Position numbers and translations under genes: made by a program
Shown: positions 34,980 to 44,205 of the stretch, in pieces
How the letters are laid out: each line of letters starts with the position of its first letter
Numbering within the stretch: position 1 is the stretch's first letter
Notes under the pieces: generated by a model
Told to the model about the DNA's origin: nothing
The model's input: the letters and a program-made list of their open reading frames with translations, nothing else
Database searches by the model: none
Assembly: GCF_900114255.1 (NCBI RefSeq)
Contig: NZ_FOSL01000007.1
Span: 124,001 to 188,000, forward strand
DNA from: Neomesorhizobium albiziae
GTDB taxonomy: Bacteria; Pseudomonadota; Alphaproteobacteria; Rhizobiales; Rhizobiaceae
Direction of reading: 5' to 3'
Length of the DNA: 64,000 nt

Positions 34980-36080
34980 ATGCGGACAGTTTTCAAGACT
35001 TCCTACGACGCCGACATCAACCTCTTTCGCGACAGTGTGCAGGCCGCATGGTATCTGGCGCTGCTGGCGCTGGCGCTCGTCCTGCCGCTGCTGCTCGATG
35101 TCTTCATGCTTGGCGAAGTCACCAACATGCTGATCTGGGCCGTTGCCGGCATGGGGCTGATGATCCTCGTCGGCCAGAGCGGCCAGGCAAGCCTCGGCCA
35201 CGCCGCCTTCCTGGCGATCGGCTGCTACGCCAACGTGCTTCTGCAGGAACGGCTCGGCCTGCCGTTCATCGTGTCGTTTCCGCTGGCCGGCCTGATCGCC
35301 GGCTTCGCCGGCGTCCTGCTGGCCATCCCGACGGCGCGGCTGCACGGCATCTATCTCGCCATTGCGACGCTGGCCATCGCCATCCTGACCGACGATGTCA
35401 TCGTGCTTGCCGAGCCGTTGACCGGCGGCGTCACCGGGCTTGTCACGCCGACAATCAACATCTTCGGGCTGGAGATCGACCGTTACGTGACGCCGGACCG
35501 CTTCTACTGGCTCGTGCTTGCCGTCGTGGTGCTGACAGTGCTCGCCTACCGCAACCTGCTGCGGGCGCCGCTCGGCAGGGCGTTCGCGGCGGTTCGCGAC
35601 TCGGAGGTTTCGGCGCAGGCGATGGGCGTCAACGTTCCCCGCACCAAGGCCACCGCCTTCGGCATTTCCACCGCTATTACCGGCCTTGCCGGTGCGCTGA
35701 TGGGGCATTTCGCAGGCGTCTTCAACAACGAGACATTCTCGATCATCATTTCGATCCAGCTTCTGCTGATGATCGTCATCGGCGGTCTCGGCTCGATCCA
35801 CGGCGCCTTTTTCGGGGCCATCGTGGTGGCGCTGCTGCCGCAGGCGATCGCACTTTCCCGCGATTTCGTCGGCGGCCTGTTCGGCACCGGCTCGATGGCC
35901 ATGCCGGGCCTAGACAGCGCTGTGTTCGGCGCCATCCTGATCCTGTTCATCCTGTTCGAGCCGATGGGCATCTACGGCCGCTGGGTGAAGATACGCACCT
36001 ATTTCGAGCTGTTCCCGTTCTATCGCCGCGACATGTTCCGTCGCCAGAAGAGCTACCTGAAGACGGAGCGGCTGAGATGA
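34980..36080 (+). CDS. livM: Branched-chain-type ABC transporter permease (LivM-like), second copy
   Basis: 366 aa with about ten hydrophobic segments. The run GLMILVGQSGQASLGHAAFL then AIGCYANVL, and PTARLHGIYLAIATLAIAIL, are the LivM signatures. It starts 7 bases after livH and overlaps livG by 4 bases (ATGA). The C-terminal tail is basic and soluble (YRRDMFRRQKSYLKTERLR). Confidence 0.88.
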   Translation: MRTVFKTSYDADINLFRDSVQAAWYLALLALALVLPLLLDVFMLGEVTNMLIWAVAGMGLMILVGQSGQASLGHAAFLAIGCYANVLLQERLGLPFIVSFPLAGLIAGFAGVLLAIPTARLHGIYLAIATLAIAILTDDVIVLAEPLTGGVTGLVTPTINIFGLEIDRYVTPDRFYWLVLAVVVLTVLAYRNLLRAPLGRAFAAVRDSEVSAQAMGVNVPRTKATAFGISTAITGLAGALMGHFAGVFNNETFSIIISIQLLLMIVIGGLGSIHGAFFGAIVVALLPQAIALSRDFVGGLFGTGSMAMPGLDSAVFGAILILFILFEPMGIYGRWVKIRTYFELFPFYRRDMFRRQKSYLKTERLR

Positions 36081-36862
36081 GCCTTCTCGAGATCGACAAC
36101 GTCACCTTGCGTTTCGGCGGCGTCGTTGCCGTCAACAAGGTGTCTTTCTCGGTCGAGGAGGGCGAGGTGTTCGCGCTGGTCGGGCCCAATGGCGCCGGTA
36201 AGTCGACCCTCTTCAACCTGGTCTCGCGCATCTACGATCCGGTCGAGGGCGACATCCGTTTCGACGGCAAGAGCATCCTCGACAAGGCGCCGCACGAGAT
36301 GGCCCGCCTCGGCATTGCCCGCACCTTCCAGAACATCGAACTGTTCGAACAGGCGACGGTTCTGCAGAACCTGCTTGTCGGCCGCCACCGGCACCGCAAG
36401 AGCAACTTCGTCAACGAGCTTCTGTTTTCGCCGTTCGTGCGCGGCGAAGAACGCCGCCACCGCGATGCGGTGGAGAAGGTGATCGATTTCCTCGACCTCC
36501 AGGCCTACCGCGACAAATACATCGCCGGACTGCCATACGGCGTGCGCAAGGTGGTCGAGATGGGCCGTGCGCTGGCCATCGAGCCGCGCCTGCTGCTGCT
36601 CGACGAGCCCGCATCCGGCCTCTCGGTTGAGGAAACCCAGGACGTCGCCTTCTGGGTGGAGGACATCAAGACCCAGATGGGCATCACCGTCCTGATGGTC
36701 GAGCACGACATGCATCTCGTCTCGGCGGTTTCCGACCGGGTGTTGGCGCTGGCCGACGGCAAGGCGCTGGCCCTCGGCACCGCGCAGGAGGTGCAGAACC
36801 ATCCGAAAGTCATCGAGGCTTATATCGGCGTTTCCGATCCGCATCAGAAGGTGGTGACATGA
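36077..36862 (+). CDS. livG: Branched-chain-type ABC transporter ATPase (LivG-like), second copy
   Basis: 261 aa. Walker A GPNGAGKS is at 36-43, the LivG-type signature LPYGVRKVVEMGRA is near 152-166, Walker B is LLLLDEPASGL, and the switch His is in MVEHDMHLV. The ATG overlaps the livM stop, and the gene ends in a 4-base overlap with livF. Confidence 0.9.
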   Translation: MSLLEIDNVTLRFGGVVAVNKVSFSVEEGEVFALVGPNGAGKSTLFNLVSRIYDPVEGDIRFDGKSILDKAPHEMARLGIARTFQNIELFEQATVLQNLLVGRHRHRKSNFVNELLFSPFVRGEERRHRDAVEKVIDFLDLQAYRDKYIAGLPYGVRKVVEMGRALAIEPRLLLLDEPASGLSVEETQDVAFWVEDIKTQMGITVLMVEHDMHLVSAVSDRVLALADGKALALGTAQEVQNHPKVIEAYIGVSDPHQKVVT

Positions 36863-37671
36863 CGGCGCTGGAAGACATCCTGGCGCTGCCGGAGCCGGTT
36901 CCCGCGCCGGTGCTGGCGGTGAAGAATCTCGAAAGTTACTACGGTCCGATCATGGCGATCCGCGGCGTCAGCCTGGAGGTCCGCGAAGGCCAGATCGTCA
37001 CCGTGCTCGGCGCCAACGGCGCCGGCAAGACAACGCTGATGAAGACGATCTCCGGCGTCATGAACCCGCAGAAGGGCAATATCTTCTACGGCAACGACGA
37101 CATCGCCGGCGCCGATCCGGACAAGGTGGTGCGGGCCGGGATCGTGCATGTGCCGGAGGGCCGCGAGGTGTTTCCGCTGCTCACCGTCGAGGAAAATTTG
37201 GGGATGGGCGCCTTCGTGCGGTCGGATGCCGATGGCATCCGCGCCGACCAGGAGATGGTCTATTCCTATTTTCCGATCCTTGCCGAACGCCGTCGCCAGG
37301 CGGCAGGCACGTTGTCGGGCGGGCAGCAGCAGATGCTGGCAATCGGCCGCGGGCTGATGGCGCGGCCGAAGCTGATGCTGCTCGACGAGCCTAGCCTCGG
37401 CCTGTCGCCGCTGCTGGTGAAGGAGATATTCGCAATCATCCGCAGGTTGAACCGCGAGCAGGGCGTCACCATGATGCTGGTCGAGCAGAATGCACGCGTC
37501 GCGCTGGAGGTCGCCGATTACGGTTACGTGATGGAACTTGGCCGCATCGTCATGGCCGACGACGCCCAACGGCTGCTGCAATCGAAGGACGTCCAGGAAT
37601 TCTATCTCGGGGTGCAGGAACAGTCGCAGCGCGGCCAGAAGCGCTGGAAGCAGAGGAAGACCTGGCGATGA
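36859..37671 (+). CDS. livF: Branched-chain-type ABC transporter ATPase (LivF-like), second copy
   Basis: 270 aa. Walker A GANGAGKT is at 51-58. The signature is LSGGQQQMLAIGRG and Walker B is LMLLDEPSLGL. The C-terminal FYLGVQEQ region and a basic end (QKRWKQRKTW) parallel the LivF at 5828, supporting paralogy of the two modules. It is followed by an inverted palindrome pair before the acyl-CoA synthetase gene. Confidence 0.9.
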   Translation: MTALEDILALPEPVPAPVLAVKNLESYYGPIMAIRGVSLEVREGQIVTVLGANGAGKTTLMKTISGVMNPQKGNIFYGNDDIAGADPDKVVRAGIVHVPEGREVFPLLTVEENLGMGAFVRSDADGIRADQEMVYSYFPILAERRRQAAGTLSGGQQQMLAIGRGLMARPKLMLLDEPSLGLSPLLVKEIFAIIRRLNREQGVTMMLVEQNARVALEVADYGYVMELGRIVMADDAQRLLQSKDVQEFYLGVQEQSQRGQKRWKQRKTWR

Positions 37672-37687
37672 AACAGTTTCGTGAAGT

Positions 37688-37803
37688 TGCCCCTCACCCC
37701 AGCCCTCTCCCCGTGAAGAAGGAGAGGGGGGCGTCGACGTTGCGGCCAGCCTCCTTCTCTCCGCAGGCGGGGAGAAGGTCCCGGCAGGGGGATGAGGGGC
37801 AAG
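37688..37803. repeat. Inverted palindrome pair D, no gene inside (tails outward)
   Basis: The left unit reads TTGCCCCTCACCCCAGCC then a hairpin CCCTCTCC...GGAGAGGG (to 37731). The right unit is its inverted copy: TTCTCTCCGC-agg-CGGGGAGAA (about 37754-37775), then a tail GGGGGATGAGGGGCAAG (to 37803). The arms are about 19 nt apart. It sits between livF and the acyl-CoA synthetase gene, as pair C sits inside the first importer operon. Confidence 0.8.
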
Positions 37804-37825
37804 CAAAAGCCGCAGGGAGGATCGC

Positions 37826-39721
37826 ATGAACACAGCCGCCATGCCCGCCCAGAGAGTTGTCGACGGCTACAGCATCAACGCCAATCTGTCCGAGGGGCCG
37901 TTCTTCTTCGACGGTTGCGATACGCTGGTGAAGCTGTTTCGCCAGCGCTGCCAGGAACTCGGCCCCAGGATTGCGCATCGCGAGAAGGATTACGGCATCT
38001 GGCTGGCTTACTCGTGGAGCGATTTCTACGAACACGCGCGGCTGATCGGCCTCGGCCTCGCCGCGCTCGGGCTGAAGCGCGGCGAGGTTGTCTCGATCCT
38101 TTCGGAAGACAACAAGGAATGGATCTACACCGACCTCGGCGTACAGTCGGTCGGCGGCATCGCATCGGGTGTCTACACCACGGATTCGGCCAGCCAGCTC
38201 CGCTATCTCGTCAACGATTCCGATAGCCGTTTCCTGTTCGTCGAGAACGACGAGCAGCTCGACAAATACCTCTCGGTCAAGGCCGACATGCCTGGACTTG
38301 CCAGGGTCATCGTCTACGACCGCGACGGCCTGCATGGGTTTTCCGACGACAAGGTGATCTTCCTCGACGATCTCTACAGGATCGGGCGTGATTTCCTGAA
38401 AGCGAACCCCAACCGGTTCGAGGAGGAAATCGCGAAATCGCGGCCCGAAGACACCGCCATCCTCGTCTATACCTCCGGCACTACCGGGCCGCCGAAAGGC
38501 GCCATGATCAGCCATGCAAACATCATGTGTTCGATCACCGGTGCGCTGTTGACGCTGCCGGTCAAGGAAAACGAGGAACAGGTCTGCTTCCTGCCGCTCT
38601 GCCATATCCTGGAACGGCTGATCACCGTGTTCGAGCCGATCGGGCTGAAGTCGACGGTCAATTTCGCCGAAAGCCCGGAAACGGTCTTCGACAACGTGCG
38701 GGAAGTCAGCCCGCATGTCTTCACGGCGGTGCCGCGCGTCTGGGAGAAGATCTATTCGCGGGTCACCATCATGGCTGGAGATTCCACGCGGTTCGGCCGC
38801 TGGGCCTACCGCCAGGCCGTCGCCGCCGGAAAGAAACGCGCCGGCCACCTGGAGAATGGCGAAAAGGTGCCGCTGGCGACGGCCGCAGCCTATGCCTTCT
38901 GGGATTTCGCGGTGTTGAAGAATTTGCGCCGGATGCTCGGTCTCGATCGCCTGCGGCGCGGCACCACCGGTGCAGCACCCATCTCTCCGGATCTTCTGCG
39001 CTGGTACCGGGCGATCGGCGTCACCGTGCTCGAAGGCTACGGCATGACCGAAAGCTCCGGCGTGATCTCGCTGAACCTGATGGACGACTACAAGACCGGC
39101 AGCATCGGCAAGCCGGTGCCCGGCGGCGAGGTGCGGATCGCCCCAGACGGCGAAATCCAGTACCGCGGCGGCAACGTCTTCAAGGGCTACTGGAACAAGC
39201 CCGAAAAGACCGGGGAGACGATCGTCGACGGGTGGCTCAGGACCGGCGATCTCGGCCGTATCGACAACCAGGGGTTCCTTACGATCACCGGGCGCGCCAA
39301 GGACATCATCATCTGCTCCGGCGGCAAGAACGTCAGCCCGAGCGAGATCGAGAACCGGCTCAAATTCTCGCCCTATATCTCCGACGCCGTCATCATCGGC
39401 GACAGGCGCAAATACCTCACCTGCCTGGTCATGATCGACCAGGAGAATGTCGAGAAATTCGCGCAGGACCGGCGCGTGCCGTTCTCCAACTTCAAGTCGC
39501 TGTGCGCGGCGCGCGAAGTGCGCGAACTGATCGGCGGCGTGGTAGAAGAGGCCAATCGCGAATTCGCACGGGTAGAGCAGATCAAGGATTTCCGGCTGAT
39601 CGACGTGCTGCTTACCGCCGAGGACGACGAACTGACCGCGACCATGAAGCTGAAGCGCAGCTTCGTCGAGCAGAAGCACAAGGGACTTATCGAGGAAATG
39701 TACGGCCAGCCGGCGCGCTGA
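37826..39721 (+). CDS. AMP-forming acyl-CoA synthetase (FadD/FAA1-like)
   Basis: 631 aa. P-loop motif YTSGTTGPPKG is near residues 215-225. YGMTESSG marks the adenylate pocket and TGDLGRID the hinge, followed by RAKDIIICSGGKNVSP. The A10 lysine is in TMKLKRSF. The length fits the long-chain acyl-CoA synthetase subgroup. It would activate the acid brought in by the flanking importer (livHMGF upstream, binding protein downstream). ggagg lies 5-6 bases before the ATG. It is the complete counterpart of the truncated gene at position 1. Confidence 0.92.
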   Translation: MNTAAMPAQRVVDGYSINANLSEGPFFFDGCDTLVKLFRQRCQELGPRIAHREKDYGIWLAYSWSDFYEHARLIGLGLAALGLKRGEVVSILSEDNKEWIYTDLGVQSVGGIASGVYTTDSASQLRYLVNDSDSRFLFVENDEQLDKYLSVKADMPGLARVIVYDRDGLHGFSDDKVIFLDDLYRIGRDFLKANPNRFEEEIAKSRPEDTAILVYTSGTTGPPKGAMISHANIMCSITGALLTLPVKENEEQVCFLPLCHILERLITVFEPIGLKSTVNFAESPETVFDNVREVSPHVFTAVPRVWEKIYSRVTIMAGDSTRFGRWAYRQAVAAGKKRAGHLENGEKVPLATAAAYAFWDFAVLKNLRRMLGLDRLRRGTTGAAPISPDLLRWYRAIGVTVLEGYGMTESSGVISLNLMDDYKTGSIGKPVPGGEVRIAPDGEIQYRGGNVFKGYWNKPEKTGETIVDGWLRTGDLGRIDNQGFLTITGRAKDIIICSGGKNVSPSEIENRLKFSPYISDAVIIGDRRKYLTCLVMIDQENVEKFAQDRRVPFSNFKSLCAAREVRELIGGVVEEANREFARVEQIKDFRLIDVLLTAEDDELTATMKLKRSFVEQKHKGLIEEMYGQPAR

Positions 39722-39755
39722 CGTACCGGGAGCGAAAATCAGGGAGGAATGTGAA

Positions 39756-40919
39756 ATGGCATCAATGATTGCGAAATCGATCCTTGCATTGGGGCTGGCG
39801 GCAGGTCTGGCCTCGACCGCCCTTGCACAAACGCAAGGGGTCACCGACACCGAAGTGGTGATCGGCTCGAATGCCGACCTGTCCGGTCCGTTCGCCGGCT
39901 TCAGCGTGCCGGCCATGAAGGCCGCGCAACAGGTGTTCGACGAGGTCAACGCCAAGGGCGGCGTGCACGGACGCAAGATCAAGCTGATCGTCGAGGACCA
40001 CGGCTATCAGGTGCCGAAGGCGATGCAGGCTTTCAACAAGCTGATCAACTCGGACAAGATCTTTGTCTCGTTCATGACGCTCGGCACGCCGATCAACATC
40101 GCCGGTTTCAAGCTTCAGGAGCCGAAGGGCATCGTGAACTTCCTGCCGCTCACGGCGGCCCGTCAGATGGTGGAGGAGCCGATCGCGCTGCGCTTCACCG
40201 GCTTCTCTTCCTATTATGACCAGACCCGCGCCGCGGTTAAGTACCTCGCCAAGGAAAAGGGCGCCAAGGAAGTCTGCGCCATGTACCTGCCAACCGATTT
40301 CGGCAAGGAAATGGAAGAGGGCGCCAAGAAAGGGGCCGAGGAGGCCGGCATCGCCTTCAAGGCGGAGACCACGCACAAGGTCGACGAAGCCGATTTCATC
40401 GGTTCGCTGACCAAGCTCAAGGAAGAGGGCTGCGACGTCATCGGCGTGGCGCTCGGCGTCCGGCAGGTCATCACCGTGATCGGCACGGCCAAGAAGATGG
40501 GCTGGAACGACGTGACGATCTTCGGCACGTCCGCGTCTTTCCACACGGCGATCGCCAAGGTTCCTGGCGGCGTCACCGACGGCTTCTACGCGGCCGCAGG
40601 CTGGTCCGACCTCGAAGCGCGCATGGGCAATCCGGCGGTGAAGGGTTTCGTCGAGAGCTATAAGGCGGAATTCAAGGAAGATCCCTCCACCGGCGCCTTG
40701 CTCGGCCGCTCCGCCGCCGAAACCTTCGTGAAGGCGCTGGACGCCGCCGGCAAGGATTTGACGTCGGAATCCTTCGTCAAAGGACTGGAATCACTGAAAT
40801 TCCGTGACGAGATCGCGGATGTCGATGTCGATTTCAGCGCCACCGACCATCAGGGCGGCAATGCCATCCTGATTTCGAAGATCGAAGGCGGCTCCTGGAA
40901 GGAAGTGGCGCGCGAATAG
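39756..40919 (+). CDS. livK: Periplasmic substrate-binding protein of Liv-type importer, second copy
   Basis: 387 aa with a signal peptide (MASMIAKSILALGLAAGLAS then TALAQ). The first mature motif, GVTDTEVVIGSNADLSGPFA, is typical of Peripla_BP_6 Liv proteins, with KIKLIVEDHGYQVPKA following. ggagg lies 8 bases upstream of the ATG. It closes the second importer operon. It is shorter than and distinct from the binding protein at 4381, so the two importers probably take different ligands. Confidence 0.88.
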   Translation: MASMIAKSILALGLAAGLASTALAQTQGVTDTEVVIGSNADLSGPFAGFSVPAMKAAQQVFDEVNAKGGVHGRKIKLIVEDHGYQVPKAMQAFNKLINSDKIFVSFMTLGTPINIAGFKLQEPKGIVNFLPLTAARQMVEEPIALRFTGFSSYYDQTRAAVKYLAKEKGAKEVCAMYLPTDFGKEMEEGAKKGAEEAGIAFKAETTHKVDEADFIGSLTKLKEEGCDVIGVALGVRQVITVIGTAKKMGWNDVTIFGTSASFHTAIAKVPGGVTDGFYAAAGWSDLEARMGNPAVKGFVESYKAEFKEDPSTGALLGRSAAETFVKALDAAGKDLTSESFVKGLESLKFRDEIADVDVDFSATDHQGGNAILISKIEGGSWKEVARE

Positions 40920-40933
40920 CCGCTACAGCTGAT

Positions 40934-41037
40934 CCTCCCTCGTGAAGCGGGGAGGGGGACAACGCGAAGCGTGGTGGAGGGGCAGTTGCGATCGCTCCGC
41001 GCGGCTCACTCCACCAGCATCGCTTCGCTCGGCGCCC
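40934..41037. repeat. Inverted palindrome pair E, right arm degenerate (tails inward)
   Basis: The left unit is CCTCCC-tcgtgaagc-GGGGAGG (40934-40955), then the hairpin CGC-gaa-GCG and tail GTGGTGGAGGGGC (to 40983). The right part ACTCCACCAGCATCGCTTCGC (41009-41029) is an inverted copy of that tail, but it has lost the C-rich/G-rich hairpin. It lies between the convergent ends of the Liv and RND operons and could serve as a terminator. Confidence 0.6.
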
Positions 41038-41063
41038 CGTCAACGGATAGTGGCCCGAGTGCT

Positions 41064-44000
41064 TTATTCGGCCGGCTCCACCTTGGTATAGGCGGCCTCT
41101 TCCAGTTCGCGCTTCAGCCGCGCCTGCTCCTCGATCTTCGGCGTGATGAAGCGGCCGAGCAGCAGGTAGGCGACCGGCGTCAGGAAAAGCGTCGAGACGG
41201 TGGCGAGGCCGAGACCGCCGACGATCACCCAGCCGAGCGCGATGCGGGCTTCCGCGCCGGCGCCCGAGGCCAGCACCAGCGGCAGGCCACCCAGCACCGT
41301 GCAGATCATCGTCATCATCACCGGACGCAGGCGTATGTTGGAGGCTTCCTCGATGGCCTGCCGGACTCCGAAACCGCGGTCGCGCAACTGGTTGGCGAAC
41401 TCGACGATCAGGATGCCGTTCTTGGCCATGACGCCGACAAGAAGCACCAGGCCGATCTGGCTGTAGGCGTTCAGGCTGGTGCCGGTCAGGATCAGGGCGA
41501 AGATCGCGCAGGCCAGGCCGAGCGGCACGGTCGCCATGATGATGATCGCGCTGACGAAGCTCTCGAACTGCGCGGCGAGCACCAGGAGGATGATGACCAG
41601 CGCGAAGCCGAAGATGGCGATCATGCCGCTGTTGGTTTCGCCCAGCGTCGCCGCTTCGGCGAGCGGCACGATTCGGGCGCCGGGTGGCAGGAGCGGCGTG
41701 GCGATCGTTTCGGCGGCCGACATCGCGTCGCCAAGCGCGAAATCTTCCCGCAGGGTCGAGGTGATGGCCACCGACGGCTGCTGCTGCTCGCGTGTCAGCG
41801 AGGGCGGCACCGCGCGCTCGGTCAGTTTGGCGATCGTCGACATCGGCACGTAGCGGCCGTCGCCCGTCTTGATGAAGACGTTTTCGAGGTCGGTCGGATC
41901 GTTGATCGGGTTGCTGGTGGAAACCAGCTTCACGCCGTAGGCGCGGTCGGCGATATAGACATCGCCGATGTCGTTGCCGTCCAGCATGGCCTGCATGGTG
42001 GCGGCAAGCCCGGTGATGTCGATGCCGAGGTCGGAGGCGCGGGCCCTGTCGATCTCCACGGCAAGCTGCGGCTGCGTCGGATCGACCGACAGGCGTGGCT
42101 GAAGGAAGCGCGGATCGTCCTGCATCTGGTCGATGATCTTCAGCGCCGCGTCGCTCAGCGCCTTGCGGTCGTTGCCGACCAGCGCAAACTGCAGGCCGTT
42201 GCCGGCGCCGCGGATGCCCAGGCTGTTGGGCTGGATCGGGAAGACGCGCACGCTCGGCACCTGCCGGACGAGCCGGGTTATCTCGGCGGTGATCTCCTGC
42301 TGGCTGCGCTCGCGCTTGTCCCATGGCGCCAGCGTCACCACCATGAAGCCGGAATTGTAGGAGCCGTTGTTGCCGGCGTTTTCGAACGTGCTTTCGATCT
42401 CGCCGGAATCGCGCAGCGGCCGGATCAGTTCCTCGATGCGGCGCATCTGCTGCGTGGTGTAGTCTAGGCTGACGCCCTGCGGCGCGTTGATGCGCAAAAG
42501 CACGACGGAGCGGTCTTCCGTTGGCGTCAGTTCCTGCCTGATCGTACCGAAGAGCGCGAAGGCGGTGCCTGCAAACAGTACGGCGACCAAAACGACGATC
42601 ACCGGCGCGTCGAGGCAGGCATGCAGGCAGCGCCGGTACAGGCGGCCGAGCGCGCCGCCGATCCTTGAGCCGATGCCGCCCTGGCCCTCATGGTGGAGCG
42701 AGGCGTCCGTCAGCATGCGGGATGCGAGCATTGGGCACAAGGTCAGCGCCACCACGCAGGACAAAAGCACCGCCATGGCGAGCACGAAGCCGAATTCGCG
42801 AAACAGCCCGCCGGTCTGTCCGGGCAGGAAGGAAATCGGCACGAACACTGCGACCAGCGTCGCTGTCGTGGCAACGACGGCGAAAAAGACTTCCTCCGCA
42901 CCGAGCACGGCCGCGGCGCGGGGGCCCATGCCCTCGTTGCGCCGCCGCACGATGTTTTCCAGCACCACGATGGCGTCGTCGACCACCAGGCCCGTGGCCA
43001 GCACCAGCGCCAGCAGCGTGAGGATGTTGACGGAAAAGCCCACCAGGTAGATCGCCGCGACAGTGCCGATCATCGCCACCGGCATGGCAAGCGCCGGGAT
43101 GAGGGTGGCGCGCCAGTCGAGCAGGAAGACGTAGATGACGATCAGCACGATGGTGACCGAGAGGCCGATTGCGATCTCCACCTCGTGGACGGCGCCCTCG
43201 ACGAACACCGCATCGTCGCTGGTCACCTTGATGGTCATGCCTTCCGGCATGCCTTGCTGGATCTTGGTGACCGCTGCCCTGACGCCTTCGGAAATGTCGA
43301 GCGTGTTGGACTCGGCGGCCCGCACGATGCCGATGCCGATGCCGATCTTTCCGTCGGAGCGCAGCGAGGTCTGGCCGATGTCGGGGCCGAGCGTCACCGT
43401 GGCCACATCGCGAATGTAGGTGGTGCCGGAAATGATGATGTTTTCGAATTCTTCCGGCGTCGTCACATCGGCGGTGGTGCGCACGATGAGATCCTGATCG
43501 CTGGTGGTGATCGATCCGGCCGGGCTGTCGAAGGCCACCGAGGCCAGCGCCCGGCGCAAGTCAGCGACGGTGAGGCCATGGCTGGCCAGCTTGCCCTGGT
43601 TGACGTCGATCCGGAATATCTTCTCGCGGTTGCCGTAGATCTGGACGTCTGCCACCCCCGGCACCGCTGCCAGCGTGTCGTCGACCTGGTCTTCCACGAA
43701 TACGGTCAGATCCTCGATCGGCATGGTTGTCGAGGTCACGGCAAGCCGCATCACGGGATCGGAATTGGCGTCAGCCTTGACGATGCGCGGCGGGTCTGCC
43801 TCCTCGGGAAGCTGTGCGGTGACGCGGCCGACCGCGTCGCGCACATCGGAAGCGGCAACATTCAGGTCGACGCCGTCGTTGAACTCGATGGTGACGCGGC
43901 TGCGCCCGAAGGACGAACTGGAGGAGATCGACTTGACGCCGGACACGCGGGCGACCGCGCCCTCGATGGTGTCGGTCAGTTCGCGGTCGACGGTTTCGGC

Positions 44001-44195
44001 CGCGGCGCCTTGAAAGTCGGTATTGACGGTGATGACGGCGCGGTCGACATCGGGCAGTTCGCGGATCTCGACACCGTAGAAGGCGGCAAGGCCGGCGACC
44101 GCGATCAGAACGTTGAGCACGAAGGCCAGCACCGGCCGGCGTATGAACAGCGCCGTCAGGCCGGTCTCGCTGCTTTTGCCGTTGAATTCGGTCAT
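41064..44195 (-). CDS. RND (HAE1-type) multidrug efflux transporter
   Basis: 1043 aa. The first helix is at about 19-39 (PVLAFVLNVLIAVAGLAAFYG), and two large periplasmic loops follow. The proton-relay Asp pair is in ATGLVVDDAIVVLEN. It ends soon after the twelfth helix with an acidic tail. It works as a trimer with the adaptor encoded next and an outer-membrane channel, which is not in this window. It exports hydrophobic or cationic drugs or metabolites. The start at 44195 leaves a 10-base gap after the adaptor gene. Confidence 0.92.
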   Translation of the reverse strand: MTEFNGKSSETGLTALFIRRPVLAFVLNVLIAVAGLAAFYGVEIRELPDVDRAVITVNTDFQGAAAETVDRELTDTIEGAVARVSGVKSISSSSSFGRSRVTIEFNDGVDLNVAASDVRDAVGRVTAQLPEEADPPRIVKADANSDPVMRLAVTSTTMPIEDLTVFVEDQVDDTLAAVPGVADVQIYGNREKIFRIDVNQGKLASHGLTVADLRRALASVAFDSPAGSITTSDQDLIVRTTADVTTPEEFENIIISGTTYIRDVATVTLGPDIGQTSLRSDGKIGIGIGIVRAAESNTLDISEGVRAAVTKIQQGMPEGMTIKVTSDDAVFVEGAVHEVEIAIGLSVTIVLIVIYVFLLDWRATLIPALAMPVAMIGTVAAIYLVGFSVNILTLLALVLATGLVVDDAIVVLENIVRRRNEGMGPRAAAVLGAEEVFFAVVATTATLVAVFVPISFLPGQTGGLFREFGFVLAMAVLLSCVVALTLCPMLASRMLTDASLHHEGQGGIGSRIGGALGRLYRRCLHACLDAPVIVVLVAVLFAGTAFALFGTIRQELTPTEDRSVVLLRINAPQGVSLDYTTQQMRRIEELIRPLRDSGEIESTFENAGNNGSYNSGFMVVTLAPWDKRERSQQEITAEITRLVRQVPSVRVFPIQPNSLGIRGAGNGLQFALVGNDRKALSDAALKIIDQMQDDPRFLQPRLSVDPTQPQLAVEIDRARASDLGIDITGLAATMQAMLDGNDIGDVYIADRAYGVKLVSTSNPINDPTDLENVFIKTGDGRYVPMSTIAKLTERAVPPSLTREQQQPSVAITSTLREDFALGDAMSAAETIATPLLPPGARIVPLAEAATLGETNSGMIAIFGFALVIILLVLAAQFESFVSAIIIMATVPLGLACAIFALILTGTSLNAYSQIGLVLLVGVMAKNGILIVEFANQLRDRGFGVRQAIEEASNIRLRPVMMTMICTVLGGLPLVLASGAGAEARIALGWVIVGGLGLATVSTLFLTPVAYLLLGRFITPKIEEQARLKRELEEAAYTKVEPAE

Positions 44196-44205
44196 GGGAG
44201 GCCCG

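Noticed and set aside
35048-36862. Single open frame spanning livM in another frame and livG
   Set aside because: The first part is a shadow of livM. The true livG starts at the ATGA overlap at 36077.
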